Numbered from the stretch's first letter, positions 16,397 through 26,809 are shown. The stretch is 64,000 bases of DNA from Paenibacillus mesophilus (GCF_005938385.1 NZ_VCRA01000002.1:186001-250000); one strand, 5' to 3'. Notes: generated from the letters alone by a model not told the origin. Program-made: numbers and translations.

Positions 16397-17157
16397 GACG
16401 TTACTTCGTGATACTGGTCGCGTTATGGCTTATATGCTTGCTGTGGAGTCCGGGACAAGCTTACGCCGCGGATCCGATCCCCGGAATCGAGCTCAATATC
16501 GGCAACGGGGAAGGCAATTCGGGAGCGTCGAATACGGTTACGCTAATTCTCCTTATTACCGTTCTTAGTCTTGCACCTTCGATTTTGGTACTAATGACTA
16601 GTTTTACGAGAATCGTCATCGTACTGGGCTTCGTCCGTACGGCACTCGGTACGCAGCAGATGCCGCCCAATCAAGTTTTGATCGGGTTGGCGATGTTTTT
16701 GACCTTGTTCGTCATGTCGCCGACGATATCGCAAATGAATCAGACGGCGATCCAGCCTTATTTGAAAGGCGAAATCACACAAACCGAGGCGTTATCCAAG
16801 GCGGCGCTACCGCTCAAAAAATTTATGGCGGCGCAAACGCGGGAAAAAGACTTGATGCTATTCCTTACCTATTCGAAGGCCGAGAAGCCGAAAGGGGTCG
16901 AGGATACGCCGTTAACCGCACTGTTGCCGGCGTTTGCGATCAGCGAGCTGAAATCGGCATTTCAGATGGGCTTCATGATTTTCATTCCGTTTCTCGTAAT
17001 CGATATGATCGTAGCCAGTACGCTGATGTCGATGGGGATGATGATGCTTCCGCCGGTCATGATCTCGCTGCCGTTCAAAATATTGCTGTTCGTCATGGTG
17101 GACGGCTGGTATTTGGTCGTGAAGTCGCTGCTTCTCAGCTTTCATCCGCCGGTATGA
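16393..17157 (+). CDS. fliP: Flagellar export gate protein FliP
   Basis: Core membrane subunit of the type III export gate. 254 residues with a signal peptide (residues 1-25, ending TYA/AAD-like QAYAADP), then four transmembrane helices. Signature segments are LVLMTSFTRIVIVLGFVRTA and QMPPNQVLIGLAMFLTLFVM. ATG 16393 overlaps fliO by 4 nt (ATGA). Confidence 0.98.
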   Translation: MRRYFVILVALWLICLLWSPGQAYAADPIPGIELNIGNGEGNSGASNTVTLILLITVLSLAPSILVLMTSFTRIVIVLGFVRTALGTQQMPPNQVLIGLAMFLTLFVMSPTISQMNQTAIQPYLKGEITQTEALSKAALPLKKFMAAQTREKDLMLFLTYSKAEKPKGVEDTPLTALLPAFAISELKSAFQMGFMIFIPFLVIDMIVASTLMSMGMMMLPPVMISLPFKILLFVMVDGWYLVVKSLLLSFHPPV

Positions 17158-17206
17158 CGCGGCCAGCGGATTGTACCCGATACGGCGGCGGAAAGGAGTG
17201 GCCGCG

Positions 17207-17476
17207 ATGAGTTCCGAATTCGTCATCCGAATTGCCGGAGAGGCCGTATACACAGTACTGAAGGCAAGCGCGCCGATGCTTCTGCTGGCGCTCGTCGCCG
17301 GTTTGATTATAAGCGTGTTTCAGGCGGCGACGCAAATCCAGGAGCAGACGCTCGCCTTCGTTCCGAAAATCGTGATCGTCATGTTGTCCATTCTCGTGTT
17401 CGGGCCTTGGATTTTGCAGACGTTAGTCGACTATACGTTCAATTTGCTGGATAACTTGTACAAATTTATCGGGTAA
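17207..17476 (+). CDS. fliQ: Flagellar export gate protein FliQ
   Basis: Small export gate subunit, 89 residues, two transmembrane hairpin helices (APMLLLALVAGLIISVFQAA; VPKIVIVMLSILVFGPWIL), with the conserved QAATQIQEQTL between them. ATG 17207 is preceded by GGAAAGGAG; an in-frame ATG at 17171 would add 12 residues not seen in the family. Confidence 0.97.
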   Translation: MSSEFVIRIAGEAVYTVLKASAPMLLLALVAGLIISVFQAATQIQEQTLAFVPKIVIVMLSILVFGPWILQTLVDYTFNLLDNLYKFIG

Positions 17477-17487
17477 GGGGAGTCCTT

Positions 17488-18276
17488 ATGGAAGCGTGGA
17501 TTCCTTATTTACCGAACTGGCTGTTGATATTCTGTCGTATAACCGCGTTTCTGTTGGCCGCTCCCGTATTCTCGACCCGCGGAATTCCTTCACAATGGAA
17601 GATCGGCATATCAGTAATGATCGCCTTTCTGGCGTTTGCCGCAATCGGTTTGAAACAACCGACTGCCATGGACGGAATGTTCGTCCTCGCGATCATCCGC
17701 GAGGTGCTGGTCGGGGTGCTGCTCGGCTTTACGGCTTACTTGTTTTTTACGGCGGTGCAAATTGCCGGCTCGTTTATCGACATCCAAATGGGACTCGGGA
17801 TTGCCAACGTCATCGATCCGATGACGGGCGCGCAAAGTCCGCTGGTCGGTAACTTCAAGTTCATATTGGCGATGCTGCTGTTCCTGACGTTTAACGGTCA
17901 TCATTACATGATCGACGGGTTTATGAAAAGCTACGAATGGATTCCTTTGAATAACGATCTGTTTGCAAGCATACAGCGCGGCGTCGTTCACGAGTTTTTG
18001 CTTCGCACCTTCGCGAACGTCTTCTCGCTTGCCCTGCAAATGTCGGCACCACTCGTGGTAGCGTTGTTTCTGACTGACGTGGGACTCGGCATTTTGTCCA
18101 AAACGGCGCCTCAATTCAATATTTTCGTAGTCGGCGTTCCGATCAAAATTATTGTCGGTTTTTTATTGCTGATTATGGTTTTACCGGGATTCGTCTTTCT
18201 GTTTCAAGACTTGTTCGGCTCGCTGTTTCAAGCGTTGGACCAGTTGGTCAAGTTGATCGGGACAAGCCCGAAATGA
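17488..18276 (+). CDS. fliR: Flagellar export gate protein FliR
   Basis: Export gate subunit that completes the FliP5-Q4-R1 complex. 262 residues with about six transmembrane segments; recognised from LLIFCRITAFLLAAPVFSTR, FTAVQIAGSFIDIQMGLGIA and APLVVALFLTDVGLGILSK. ATG 17488 after AAGGGGAG. Between fliQ and flhB as in B. subtilis. Confidence 0.97.
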   Translation: MEAWIPYLPNWLLIFCRITAFLLAAPVFSTRGIPSQWKIGISVMIAFLAFAAIGLKQPTAMDGMFVLAIIREVLVGVLLGFTAYLFFTAVQIAGSFIDIQMGLGIANVIDPMTGAQSPLVGNFKFILAMLLFLTFNGHHYMIDGFMKSYEWIPLNNDLFASIQRGVVHEFLLRTFANVFSLALQMSAPLVVALFLTDVGLGILSKTAPQFNIFVVGVPIKIIVGFLLLIMVLPGFVFLFQDLFGSLFQALDQLVKLIGTSPK

Positions 18277-18308
18277 TCGTGGCAGTGCCAGTGGGGGAGT
18301 GAACAACC

Positions 18309-19406
18309 GTGCCGCGATTTGCACTTCAGCTCGACCTGCAGCTGTTCGCAGGGGAAAAGACCGAAAAAGCGACTCCTAAAAAGCGGCAGGAGGCCCGCAA
18401 GAAAGGCCAAGTCGCCAAAAGCATGGAGCTTCCCTCGGCATTGATCCTGTTCGGCATCACCCTTCTATTATTCGGCTATGGCAGTATCATGAGAGACAAA
18501 ATCGAGAGCATGTTCGTATCTACATTCTACGACTATATGAATTTGGAAATGACGATGAACAACGTCACGGTTTTGTTCGGACAGTTGATTTACGAGGGCT
18601 TTCTACTGCTTGCCCCCATCTTCGGCTTGGCCGTCGTCATGGCGATCGTGGCGTCTTACTCGCAAGTCGGTTTTTTGCTGACGATGGAACCGCTCAAAAT
18701 GTCGTTCAGCAAGCTCGATCCGATTAAAGGCATCGCCAATTTGTTCAAGCTCCGCTCGCTTGTAGAACTGTTGAAGTCCATTTTGAAAATGACCGTTATC
18801 GGTCTTGTCGTTTTTTTCACCATATGGAACGCGAAGGAAGATTTCATCGAGATGGGAAGATGGCCGGTCGTTCATACGTTCTCGTATACGGCTCATCTGA
18901 TCTTGATATTGGCCGTCCAAATAGCCGCCATATTGCTCATTCTCGCCCTGTTCGATTATTTGTACCAACGATTCGAATACGAGAAAAACTTGAGAATGTC
19001 CAAGGATGAGATCAAGCAGGAATACAAGAACAGCGAAGGCGATCCGCTGATCAAAGGGAAAATACGCGAGAAGCAGCGCCGTATGGCGTTGCAGCGGATG
19101 ATGCAGGATGTGCCGAAGGCGGACGTCGTCATTACGAACCCGACTCATTTCGCCATCGCAATCCGATACGATCCGAAAAAAGCGGAAGCCCCGGTCGTCC
19201 TTGCCAAAGGAATGGACTATATCGCTTTGAAAATCCGCCAGGTCGCGGAAGAGCACGGAATCGTCAGGATGGAAAACAAGCCGCTCGCCCGTGCGCTGTA
19301 CGATCAGGTCGAAATCGGACAAACGATACCGGCGGACCTGTTCCAAGCGGTGGCCGAGGTGCTGGCATACGTATATAAGCTCAAAGGGAAAACGACCGTC
19401 AAATAG
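18309..19406 (+). CDS. flhB: Flagellar export switch protein FlhB
   Basis: Membrane protein that switches export from hook to filament substrates after self-cleavage. 365 residues: N-terminal FAGEKTEKATPKKRQEARKK, four transmembrane helices, and a cytoplasmic domain with the autocleavage motif NPTH starting at Asn277 (VVITNPTHFAIAIRYD). All key residues are present. GTG start at 18309 after GGGGGAGTG. Confidence 0.97.
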   Translation: MPRFALQLDLQLFAGEKTEKATPKKRQEARKKGQVAKSMELPSALILFGITLLLFGYGSIMRDKIESMFVSTFYDYMNLEMTMNNVTVLFGQLIYEGFLLLAPIFGLAVVMAIVASYSQVGFLLTMEPLKMSFSKLDPIKGIANLFKLRSLVELLKSILKMTVIGLVVFFTIWNAKEDFIEMGRWPVVHTFSYTAHLILILAVQIAAILLILALFDYLYQRFEYEKNLRMSKDEIKQEYKNSEGDPLIKGKIREKQRRMALQRMMQDVPKADVVITNPTHFAIAIRYDPKKAEAPVVLAKGMDYIALKIRQVAEEHGIVRMENKPLARALYDQVEIGQTIPADLFQAVAEVLAYVYKLKGKTTVK

Positions 19407-19442
19407 CGAAATGCCGAACGACCGGGAAAGGAGGGCGAAGCC

Positions 19443-21476
19443 ATGAGAACGAGAGATCTACTTATACTTACAGGCATTATCGGGATCATACTCATGATGG
19501 TCGTCCCCATCCCTATTATGCTTCTCGATTTTTTGCTGATCGTCAACATTTCGATAGCGCTGATCATTATCCTCATCGCGATGAACACGCAGCAAGCGCT
19601 CGATTTCTCGATTTTCCCGACATTGCTGCTCATTACGACGCTTTTCAGGCTCGCGCTTAACGTTTCGACTACCCGGAACATTTTGAGCGAAGCGGAAGCG
19701 GGAAGCGTCGTAGCGACGTTCGGCTCTTTCGTAGCCGGCGGGAATATCGTCATCGGGTTCGTTGTATTTTTGATACTCGTTATCGTGCAGTTTATCGTCA
19801 TCACGAAAGGCTCGGAGCGGGTAGCCGAAGTCGGCGCGAGATTTACGCTCGACGCTATGCCCGGCAAGCAGATGGCGATCGACGCGGATTTGAACTCCGG
19901 CTTGATCAACGAGCAGGAAGCTAAGGAACGGCGGAAGAAGATCGAACGGGAAGCCGACTTTTACGGGGCGATGGACGGTGCGAGCAAGTTCGTCAAAGGC
20001 GACGCGATCGCGGGCATCATCATTCTGATCATCAATATGATCGGCGGCCTCATTATCGGAGCTACCTATCATGGAATGTCGCTATCGGAGTCGCTGCAAA
20101 CGTTCTCGATTCTTACGATCGGCGACGGGCTGGTCAGCCAAATACCGGCACTGCTCATCTCGTCGGCCGCGGGCATCATCGTCACGCGTTCCGCTTCCGA
20201 GGGGAATTTGGCATCGGATTTGACGGCCCAGCTGTTCAGCTATCCGAAGCTGCTGTACGTCGTGGCGGGTACGATTTTATTTCTCGGACTGTTTACTCCG
20301 ATCCATTTCATCACGACGGCTCCGATCGCCGGTTTGCTCGCGTTCGCGGCGTACCGGATGCAGCGGAACTTGACCCGGAAAGCGGTGGAAACCGAGCAAA
20401 TGGTGGAGGAACAGAAGATCGAGGAAGTCCGCAGTCCCGAAAGCGTCGTGTCGCTGCTGCAAATCGACCCGATCGAGTTCGAATTCGGATACGGCTTGAT
20501 TCCGCTTGCCGATACGAATCAGGGCGGCGACCTGCTTGACCGGATTATTTTGATCCGAAGGCAGTGCGCACTCGAGCTCGGCCTTGTCGTGCCGGTCATC
20601 CGAATCCGGGACAACATTCAGCTGAGGCCGAACGAGTATGTGATCAAAATCAAAGGCAATACGGTGGCGCGGAGCGAGCTGCTCCTCAATCATTACTTGG
20701 CGATGAGTCCAGGCATCGAGGATGACTCGATCGTCGGAATCGATACGACCGAGCCCGCCTTCGGCCTGCCTGCCATATGGATTGACGACAACATGAAGGA
20801 GCGGGCTGAACTGTCCGGATATACCGTAGTCGACCCGCCGTCGGTCGTTGCAACTCATCTGACCGAAGTCGTAAAACGGCATGCGCACGAGCTGCTCGGC
20901 AGACAGGAAACGAAAATGCTCGTCGAAAATGTCAAGGAAAGCTATCCAGCGCTTGTCGACGATTTGATCCCGAACGTGCTTAGCGTGGGGGACATTCAGA
21001 AGGTGTTGGCCAAGCTGCTCAAAGAGAAAATATCGATTCGCGATCTCGTCACGATTTTCGAAACGCTGGCCGATTATGGAACCTATACGAAAGATCCCGA
21101 TATTTTGACCGAATACGTACGGCAAGCGTTGTCGAGACAAATTACGAACCAGTACGTGAACGGGGGCGATTCGCTCAAGGTGGTCACGATCGGGCCCGCG
21201 CTCGAGAAAAAAATTGCCGAAAGCGTTCAGCAGACGGAGCATGGCTCGTACTTGGCGATGGACCCGGTTTCGTCTCAGACGATCTATCAAAAAGTAACCG
21301 AGCAGGTGAGCAAGTTGATTCAGCAAGGACAGCAGCCGGTCATTCTGGCTTCGCCGACGATCCGCATGTATTTGCGCCAGCTTCTGGAGCGGACGATGCA
21401 GGATGTGACGGTACTTTCGTACAGCGAGCTTGAGCCTCAAGCCGAAATTCAAAGCGTAGGGGTGGTGAATTTATGA
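19443..21476 (+). CDS. flhA: Flagellar export protein FlhA
   Basis: Large export gate protein that docks chaperone-substrate complexes and uses the proton motive force. 677 residues: eight transmembrane helices in the first 310 residues, the FHIPEP-family region (FRLALNVSTTRNILSEAEAG; DAMPGKQMAIDADLNSGLI), and the four-part cytoplasmic domain. ATG 19443 after AAAGGAGGGCG. Its end overlaps flhF by 4 nt. Confidence 0.98.
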   Translation: MRTRDLLILTGIIGIILMMVVPIPIMLLDFLLIVNISIALIIILIAMNTQQALDFSIFPTLLLITTLFRLALNVSTTRNILSEAEAGSVVATFGSFVAGGNIVIGFVVFLILVIVQFIVITKGSERVAEVGARFTLDAMPGKQMAIDADLNSGLINEQEAKERRKKIEREADFYGAMDGASKFVKGDAIAGIIILIINMIGGLIIGATYHGMSLSESLQTFSILTIGDGLVSQIPALLISSAAGIIVTRSASEGNLASDLTAQLFSYPKLLYVVAGTILFLGLFTPIHFITTAPIAGLLAFAAYRMQRNLTRKAVETEQMVEEQKIEEVRSPESVVSLLQIDPIEFEFGYGLIPLADTNQGGDLLDRIILIRRQCALELGLVVPVIRIRDNIQLRPNEYVIKIKGNTVARSELLLNHYLAMSPGIEDDSIVGIDTTEPAFGLPAIWIDDNMKERAELSGYTVVDPPSVVATHLTEVVKRHAHELLGRQETKMLVENVKESYPALVDDLIPNVLSVGDIQKVLAKLLKEKISIRDLVTIFETLADYGTYTKDPDILTEYVRQALSRQITNQYVNGGDSLKVVTIGPALEKKIAESVQQTEHGSYLAMDPVSSQTIYQKVTEQVSKLIQQGQQPVILASPTIRMYLRQLLERTMQDVTVLSYSELEPQAEIQSVGVVNL

Positions 21477-22717
21477 GGGTGAAACGATACGTCGTCGATT
21501 CGATGCCGGACGCGCTGCAAAAAATCCGTACCGATTTGGGCAAAGATGCGGTCATTTTGAATACGAAGGAAATTCGCTCGGGCGGCTTCCTCGGACTGTT
21601 CGGCAAGAAGAAGATCGAAGTCATCGCCGCGACGGATTCCGGACAAGCGCAGTCCGCTCCGACGGCCGCACCGGCCGCGATCAAGCAGTCGATGCCGACG
21701 GGAGCGTCGTTCGTTTCGCATATGCAGGAAGCTATCGCAAACGCCGCGAAGCAGCCTGTCCCGGCTCCGCGAGCGGTAGCTACGATGGAGGAGCCCGTCA
21801 TCCCTCCTCTTGCCCAACCGGTTGTCCGCAGCCGGGTCAAAGAAGACGTGCTGCTCGACGAAATCAAACAAATGAAGGAAATGGTCGCCAAGCTGTCGGC
21901 CGGTTCCCACTTAGGGCCCACATTGCCTGAACCGATCGGTAAATACGAGCGTTTGCTGCTGGATCATGAGGTATCGCCCGACATCGCGGAGAAATTGCTA
22001 AGCAAGGCGGCTGAGGAATTCGAAAGCGAGCATTCGCCGAAAACGAACGAGTTCGCCTATCAAGCCGTCAAGAAGCAGCTGAAGGACATTTTGCATTCCC
22101 CGAACAAAAAAGGAATTGCAAGCGATACGCGGATCGCCCATTTCGTCGGTCCTACCGGAGTCGGCAAAACGACGACGATCGCCAAGCTGGCTGCGGAGCA
22201 GGTGCTGAAGCATAACCGCAAAGTCGGATTTATTACGTCGGACACGTACCGGATCGCGGCGGTCGAGCAGCTGAAGACATATGCCACTATTCTGAACGTT
22301 CCGCTCGAGGTTGTTTTCTCGCCGCAGGAGCTTGTGCGGGCTTTTCAACAGCTGCAGGACTGCGACGTCATCTTCATGGATACGGCCGGACGCAACTTCC
22401 GCAACCAGATGTACGTTTCCGAGCTCAATTCTCTTCTCCACTCGAAAGGCAAAAGCGAGACGTTTCTCGTTCTCAGCCTCACTTCGAAGTACAAGGACAT
22501 GAAGGCGATCACCGAAAACTTCGCCAAATTCCGGCTCGATAAAGTGCTGTTCACGAAAATGGACGAGACGCATTCTTACGGATCGATCGTCAATTTGCTT
22601 TACGACTTTCCGCTGCAGCTTTCTTACATAACGAACGGACAAAACGTCCCTGAAGATATTCTCGAAACGAACGAAGACAAATTGATCGATCTACTCCTGG
22701 AGGAACGCGATCCATGA
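21473..22717 (+). CDS. flhF: Signal-recognition-particle-like GTPase FlhF
   Basis: SRP-family GTPase that governs flagellar placement. 414 residues: an N-terminal B domain (MRVKRYVVDSMPDALQKIRT), an Ala/Pro linker, the N domain and the G domain with P-loop GPTGVGKTTTIAKLAAE, SDTYRIAAVEQLKTYA, DTAGRN and the guanine motif TKMDET. Overlaps flhA and flhG by 4 nt each (ATGA), suggesting coupled translation with its regulator flhG. Confidence 0.97.
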   Translation: MRVKRYVVDSMPDALQKIRTDLGKDAVILNTKEIRSGGFLGLFGKKKIEVIAATDSGQAQSAPTAAPAAIKQSMPTGASFVSHMQEAIANAAKQPVPAPRAVATMEEPVIPPLAQPVVRSRVKEDVLLDEIKQMKEMVAKLSAGSHLGPTLPEPIGKYERLLLDHEVSPDIAEKLLSKAAEEFESEHSPKTNEFAYQAVKKQLKDILHSPNKKGIASDTRIAHFVGPTGVGKTTTIAKLAAEQVLKHNRKVGFITSDTYRIAAVEQLKTYATILNVPLEVVFSPQELVRAFQQLQDCDVIFMDTAGRNFRNQMYVSELNSLLHSKGKSETFLVLSLTSKYKDMKAITENFAKFRLDKVLFTKMDETHSYGSIVNLLYDFPLQLSYITNGQNVPEDILETNEDKLIDLLLEERDP

Positions 22718-23586
22718 GCGATCAGGCGCAAAGCTTGCGGAATCTGGTCAGGTCCCAATCCGATCCGAACGTTAGGAATACCCGGATCATCACCGTGACC
22801 AGCGGAAAAGGCGGAGTCGGAAAGTCGAATTTTACTTTGAATTTTGCGCTTTCCCTGCAAAAGCAAGGCTACAAGGTTCTCGTATTCGATGCGGATATCG
22901 GTCTGGCCAACATCGACCTGCTGATGGGCGTATCGCCCAAGTACAGCCTGTACCATCTGTTGAAGCGGGAAAAGACGATTTGGGAAATTATTCATAAAGG
23001 CTATAACGATCTTGAATTTATTGCCGGCGGATCGGGCTTCAATGACCTGATGCGTCTGACCGAAGCGGAAGTCGACTATTTCGCGGAGCAGGTGAACCAG
23101 CTTAACGGATATGTCGATTTCATCATCTTCGATACCGGTGCCGGTCTTTCCAAAGAAACGTTGAAATTCATCGTCGCCGCCACCGACACGATCGTAGTGA
23201 CTACACCGGAGCCGACCGCCATTACGGACGCGTATGCCATCATCAAGATGGTCCATTCGCAAGGGCATCATCATGTCAGGTTCCAGCTCGTGGTGAACCG
23301 GGTGACGGAGACGCATGAGGGCAAGCAGACGGCCGACAAGATCAGTCTCGTGGCCAAGCAATTTTTGAACCTGGACATCCCGACGCTTGGTTTTGTGGAA
23401 GACGATATTAGCGTGAGCAAGGCGGTAAAGAAGCAAATCCCGTTCACGGTCGCTTTCCCGGCATGCGTTGCAACGAGAAGCATCGAACGTCTCGCCGGAC
23501 GGTTCGTTTCCGGTCCGATGGTTCCGGAGCCGCAAAACGGCGGAGTGAAAGGTTTCTTGAGCAAAATGATGAAGCTGCTGAGATGA
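22714..23586 (+). CDS. flhG: Flagellar number regulator FlhG (MinD/ParA-like ATPase)
   Basis: ATPase that stimulates FlhF GTP hydrolysis and controls flagellar number and pattern. 290 residues with an N-terminal FlhF-activating peptide (SDQAQSLRNLVRSQ), the deviant Walker A TSGKGGVGKSNFTLN, the DADIGLANIDLLMG motif and an amphipathic C-terminal membrane-targeting helix (GFLSKMMKLLR). The family is also called YlxH or MinD2. Confidence 0.96.
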   Translation: MSDQAQSLRNLVRSQSDPNVRNTRIITVTSGKGGVGKSNFTLNFALSLQKQGYKVLVFDADIGLANIDLLMGVSPKYSLYHLLKREKTIWEIIHKGYNDLEFIAGGSGFNDLMRLTEAEVDYFAEQVNQLNGYVDFIIFDTGAGLSKETLKFIVAATDTIVVTTPEPTAITDAYAIIKMVHSQGHHHVRFQLVVNRVTETHEGKQTADKISLVAKQFLNLDIPTLGFVEDDISVSKAVKKQIPFTVAFPACVATRSIERLAGRFVSGPMVPEPQNGGVKGFLSKMMKLLR

Positions 23587-23628
23587 GAAACCGCGCGAAA
23601 CCGATGACATCAGGATGAGGTGAGTGAT

Positions 23629-24732
23629 ATGGCGAAACACAAGGTGTTGGTTGTAGACGATTCCGTCTTCATGCGTAAGATCATTTCCGACATGATCCAG
23701 GAGGACGAACGATTTGAAGTAATCGATACGGCCAAAAACGGAGTGGAAGCCGTTGACAAAACGAAGCGGCTTGCGCCCGACGTCATTACGCTCGATATCG
23801 AAATGCCCGAGATGAACGGTCTGGAAGCGCTGAAGCGCATCATGAGCGAACATCCGGTTCCCGTCGTGATGCTAAGCAGCTTGACCGAGGAGGGGGCGAA
23901 GGAAACGATTGCCGCTCTGGAATTGGGCGCGGTCGACTTCGTAAGGAAGCCTTCCGGCTCCATATCGCTTGACTTGTTCAAAGTGAAAGCTTTGCTGCTC
24001 GATAAACTGGCGATCGCCGTTCAGACGAAAGTATCGCGTTCGCTGCTAACGCGGCCGGCACCGATCCCTTATCCGGTCGTAAAACCGCAGGCTGCCATAG
24101 AAGCGAAGGAATTGACGGAATTGCCGCCTCTGGGCCGAGTCGAACGGTTGGTGGCGATCGGCACTTCTACCGGAGGACCCCGCGCGCTGCAGCAGGTCAT
24201 CTCGGCTTTGCCGGACCGGTTCCCTTCTCCGGTTCTGATCGTCCAGCATATGCCGCCGAATTTTACGAAGTCTTTGGCTCAGCGGCTCGACGCCACTTCC
24301 CGCATCAAAGTCGTCGAAGCGGCGGACGGTGACCGGCTGCGCAACGGAGTGGCTTATATCGCACCGGGAGGATGGCATATGATCGTCAAGAAGGACGATG
24401 CGGGCTATAAAATCCGTCTGACGAAAGACGAGCCCCGCAGCGGCCACCGGCCGTCGGTCGATATGCTGTTCGACTCGCTGCTGCCGTTTCGCGAGCTGAA
24501 GCGCCATATTGTGCTCATGACCGGCATGGGAAGCGACGGAGCCAAAGGCATGCAGTCGTTAAAGCAGGCCGGCGCGCTATCCACGATCGCGGAATCGAGC
24601 GAAACTTGTGTCGTATACGGAATGCCCCGTGCCGCGGTCGAGCTGAATTGCGTTACCCACCAGCTTCCCCTTCACCAAATTGCCGCAAAATTGACCGAGC
24701 TTGTCACGAAGGATTCCAATTCCAAAACGTAA
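23629..24732 (+). CDS. cheB: Chemotaxis protein-glutamate methylesterase CheB
   Basis: Response-regulator-controlled methylesterase/deamidase acting on chemoreceptors. 367 residues: receiver domain (VLVVDDSVFMRKI; phospho-acceptor in VITLDIEMPEMNG) and a catalytic domain with the triad segments GTSTGGPRALQQ (Ser), VQHMPPNFTKSLA (His) and MTGMGSDGAKGM (Asp). ATG 23629 is preferred over the GTG at 23620, since AGGATGAGGTG lies just upstream. Confidence 0.97.
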   Translation: MAKHKVLVVDDSVFMRKIISDMIQEDERFEVIDTAKNGVEAVDKTKRLAPDVITLDIEMPEMNGLEALKRIMSEHPVPVVMLSSLTEEGAKETIAALELGAVDFVRKPSGSISLDLFKVKALLLDKLAIAVQTKVSRSLLTRPAPIPYPVVKPQAAIEAKELTELPPLGRVERLVAIGTSTGGPRALQQVISALPDRFPSPVLIVQHMPPNFTKSLAQRLDATSRIKVVEAADGDRLRNGVAYIAPGGWHMIVKKDDAGYKIRLTKDEPRSGHRPSVDMLFDSLLPFRELKRHIVLMTGMGSDGAKGMQSLKQAGALSTIAESSETCVVYGMPRAAVELNCVTHQLPLHQIAAKLTELVTKDSNSKT

Positions 24733-24751
24733 ACCAAGGGGGTGTTGTTGG

Positions 24752-26809
24752 ATGGAAATGAATCAATACCTGAGTATGTTCATCGACGAGTCCAAAGAGC
24801 ATTTGCAAGCTTTAAACGATAATATGCTGAAGCTGGAAGCCAGTCCGGAAGACATCGGCATCGTGCAAAGCATTTTCCGTTCGGCGCATACGTTGAAAGG
24901 GATGTCCGCGACGATGGGGTTCGAAGACCTCGCATCGCTCACGCACGAAATGGAAAACGTATTGGATCTCGTCCGCAATCATAAGCTCGCAATGAATCCG
25001 TTCATATTCGACGCGATATTCAAAAGTCTGGATTCACTTGAAGCGATGGTGGAAGACATTATTAACGGCGGAACGGGAAAAGCCGACGTTACCGACATTA
25101 TCGCGATATTGAAATCGATCGTAACCGGCGATTACGAGAAGGAAGCAACCGGCGCGGGCAAGCCGGCGGCTGCGGCAGCCGCAGCGGTGAACGAAGCCGA
25201 GCTGGACGAGTTCCAATACTCGATATTGATGCAATCGCTGGAAGCGGGGCTGCAAGTTTATTGCGTTAAGGTCGGCGTTCAGGAAACATGCGTGCTGAAA
25301 GCGGCGCGCGCCTATATGGTGTTCAATTATCTCGAGCAGAACGGAGAAGTAGTCAAGTCGAATCCGTCGGTCGAAGATATCGAGAAGGAAAAGTTCGATA
25401 AGACGTTTACCGTCTATTACGTCTCCGAGCTTGGCAAGGAAGAGCTGGAGAAGCAGGTCGGCAACATCAGCGAGATTGAAGCCGTGGAAGTCGAGAAGCT
25501 GGATGTGGACGGATTGAAGCGCAAAATGCAGCGTGTGCAAGCCGCAACCGCACCTTCCGAAGCGGTTGCCGCACATAAAGAAGCCGCTCCCGCCGCTGCT
25601 GCGGCCAAAGCGGAAACCGCCGCCCCCAAGACGTCCGCAGGCGGCGGGGCGGCCGTCGCTTCACGGACGATCCGGGTCGATATCGAGCGGCTGGACGTGC
25701 TGATGAACCTGTTCAGCGAGCTGTTGATCGACCGCGTCCGTCTGGAACAGCTGGCGAGCGAAGTTCGCCGCAACGATTTGACCGAGACGGTGGAGCATAT
25801 GGCCCGGGTCAGCAGCGATCTGCAAAATATCGTATTGAAGCTGCGCATGGTGCCGATCGATAACGTGTTTAACCGGTTTCCGCGCATGGTTCGCGATCTG
25901 GCCAAAAACCTCGAGAAAAAAGTCGATCTGATTATTACGGGCGCGGAAACGGAACTGGACCGGACCGTCATCGACGAAATCGGCGATCCTCTCGTGCACT
26001 TGCTGCGGAATTCCGTAGACCACGGGGTGGAAACGGTACCCGAGAGAATTGCGGCGGGCAAGCCGGAAACCGGAAACGTCTATTTGCGGGCGTTTCATAG
26101 CGGCAATCATGTGTTCATCGAGATCGAAGACGACGGCAAAGGAATCAACCGCGATAAAGTGCTGGCTACCGCCTTGAAACGGGGAATCGTCACGCCGGAG
26201 CAGGCCAAGACGCTGACGGACGAAGAAGTGTACCTGCTCTTGTTCGCCGCGGGCTTCAGCACGGCCGAGAAAATTTCCGACGTATCGGGCCGGGGCGTCG
26301 GGCTCGACGTTGTCAAGACGAAGATCGAATCGCTTGGCGGCCACGTGCAGGTAAGTTCCAAGCTCGGTGCGGGAACGAAATTTTCCGTACAGCTGCCGCT
26401 GACCTTGTCGATTATTTCCGCCATGCTCATCCGACTCGGCAGCGAGAAATATGCGATTCCGCTTTCCTCCATCGTGGAGACTTCCGTCGTCCGCAAAGAG
26501 ACGATCCGCCGCGTTCACGGCAACAAAATGATGGATTTCCGCAGTACCATTATCCCGCTGCTGTCGCTCAGTTCGTTGTTCGACGTTCCGGATTTCTCCG
26601 AAGAGAACGAGGCGGAAACGGAAGTCGTCATTGTCCGCAAAGGCGACAAGCTGGTCGGTCTAATGGTGGACGAGTTCATCGGACAGCAGGAAATCGTACT
26701 GAAAACGCTCGGCAAATATTTGACGAATTTGTTCGCGGTGTCCGGGGCGACGATTCTCGGCGACGGGCAAGTGGCTTTGATTATCGATACGAATGCGCTT
26801 ATCAAATAA
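24752..26809 (+). CDS. cheA: Chemotaxis histidine kinase CheA
   Basis: Receptor-coupled histidine kinase that phosphorylates CheY and CheB. 685 residues: Hpt domain with phospho-accepting His46 (SAHTLKGMSATMGF), CheY-binding P2 domain, an Ala-rich linker (about 265-305), dimerisation domain, HATPase with the N box HLLRNSVDHGVE and G boxes EDDGKGINRDK and SGRGVGLDVV, then a CheW-like regulatory domain. ATG 24752 follows AAGGGGGTG; longer in-frame starts run into cheB. Confidence 0.98.
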   Translation: MEMNQYLSMFIDESKEHLQALNDNMLKLEASPEDIGIVQSIFRSAHTLKGMSATMGFEDLASLTHEMENVLDLVRNHKLAMNPFIFDAIFKSLDSLEAMVEDIINGGTGKADVTDIIAILKSIVTGDYEKEATGAGKPAAAAAAAVNEAELDEFQYSILMQSLEAGLQVYCVKVGVQETCVLKAARAYMVFNYLEQNGEVVKSNPSVEDIEKEKFDKTFTVYYVSELGKEELEKQVGNISEIEAVEVEKLDVDGLKRKMQRVQAATAPSEAVAAHKEAAPAAAAAKAETAAPKTSAGGGAAVASRTIRVDIERLDVLMNLFSELLIDRVRLEQLASEVRRNDLTETVEHMARVSSDLQNIVLKLRMVPIDNVFNRFPRMVRDLAKNLEKKVDLIITGAETELDRTVIDEIGDPLVHLLRNSVDHGVETVPERIAAGKPETGNVYLRAFHSGNHVFIEIEDDGKGINRDKVLATALKRGIVTPEQAKTLTDEEVYLLLFAAGFSTAEKISDVSGRGVGLDVVKTKIESLGGHVQVSSKLGAGTKFSVQLPLTLSIISAMLIRLGSEKYAIPLSSIVETSVVRKETIRRVHGNKMMDFRSTIIPLLSLSSLFDVPDFSEENEAETEVVIVRKGDKLVGLMVDEFIGQQEIVLKTLGKYLTNLFAVSGATILGDGQVALIIDTNALIK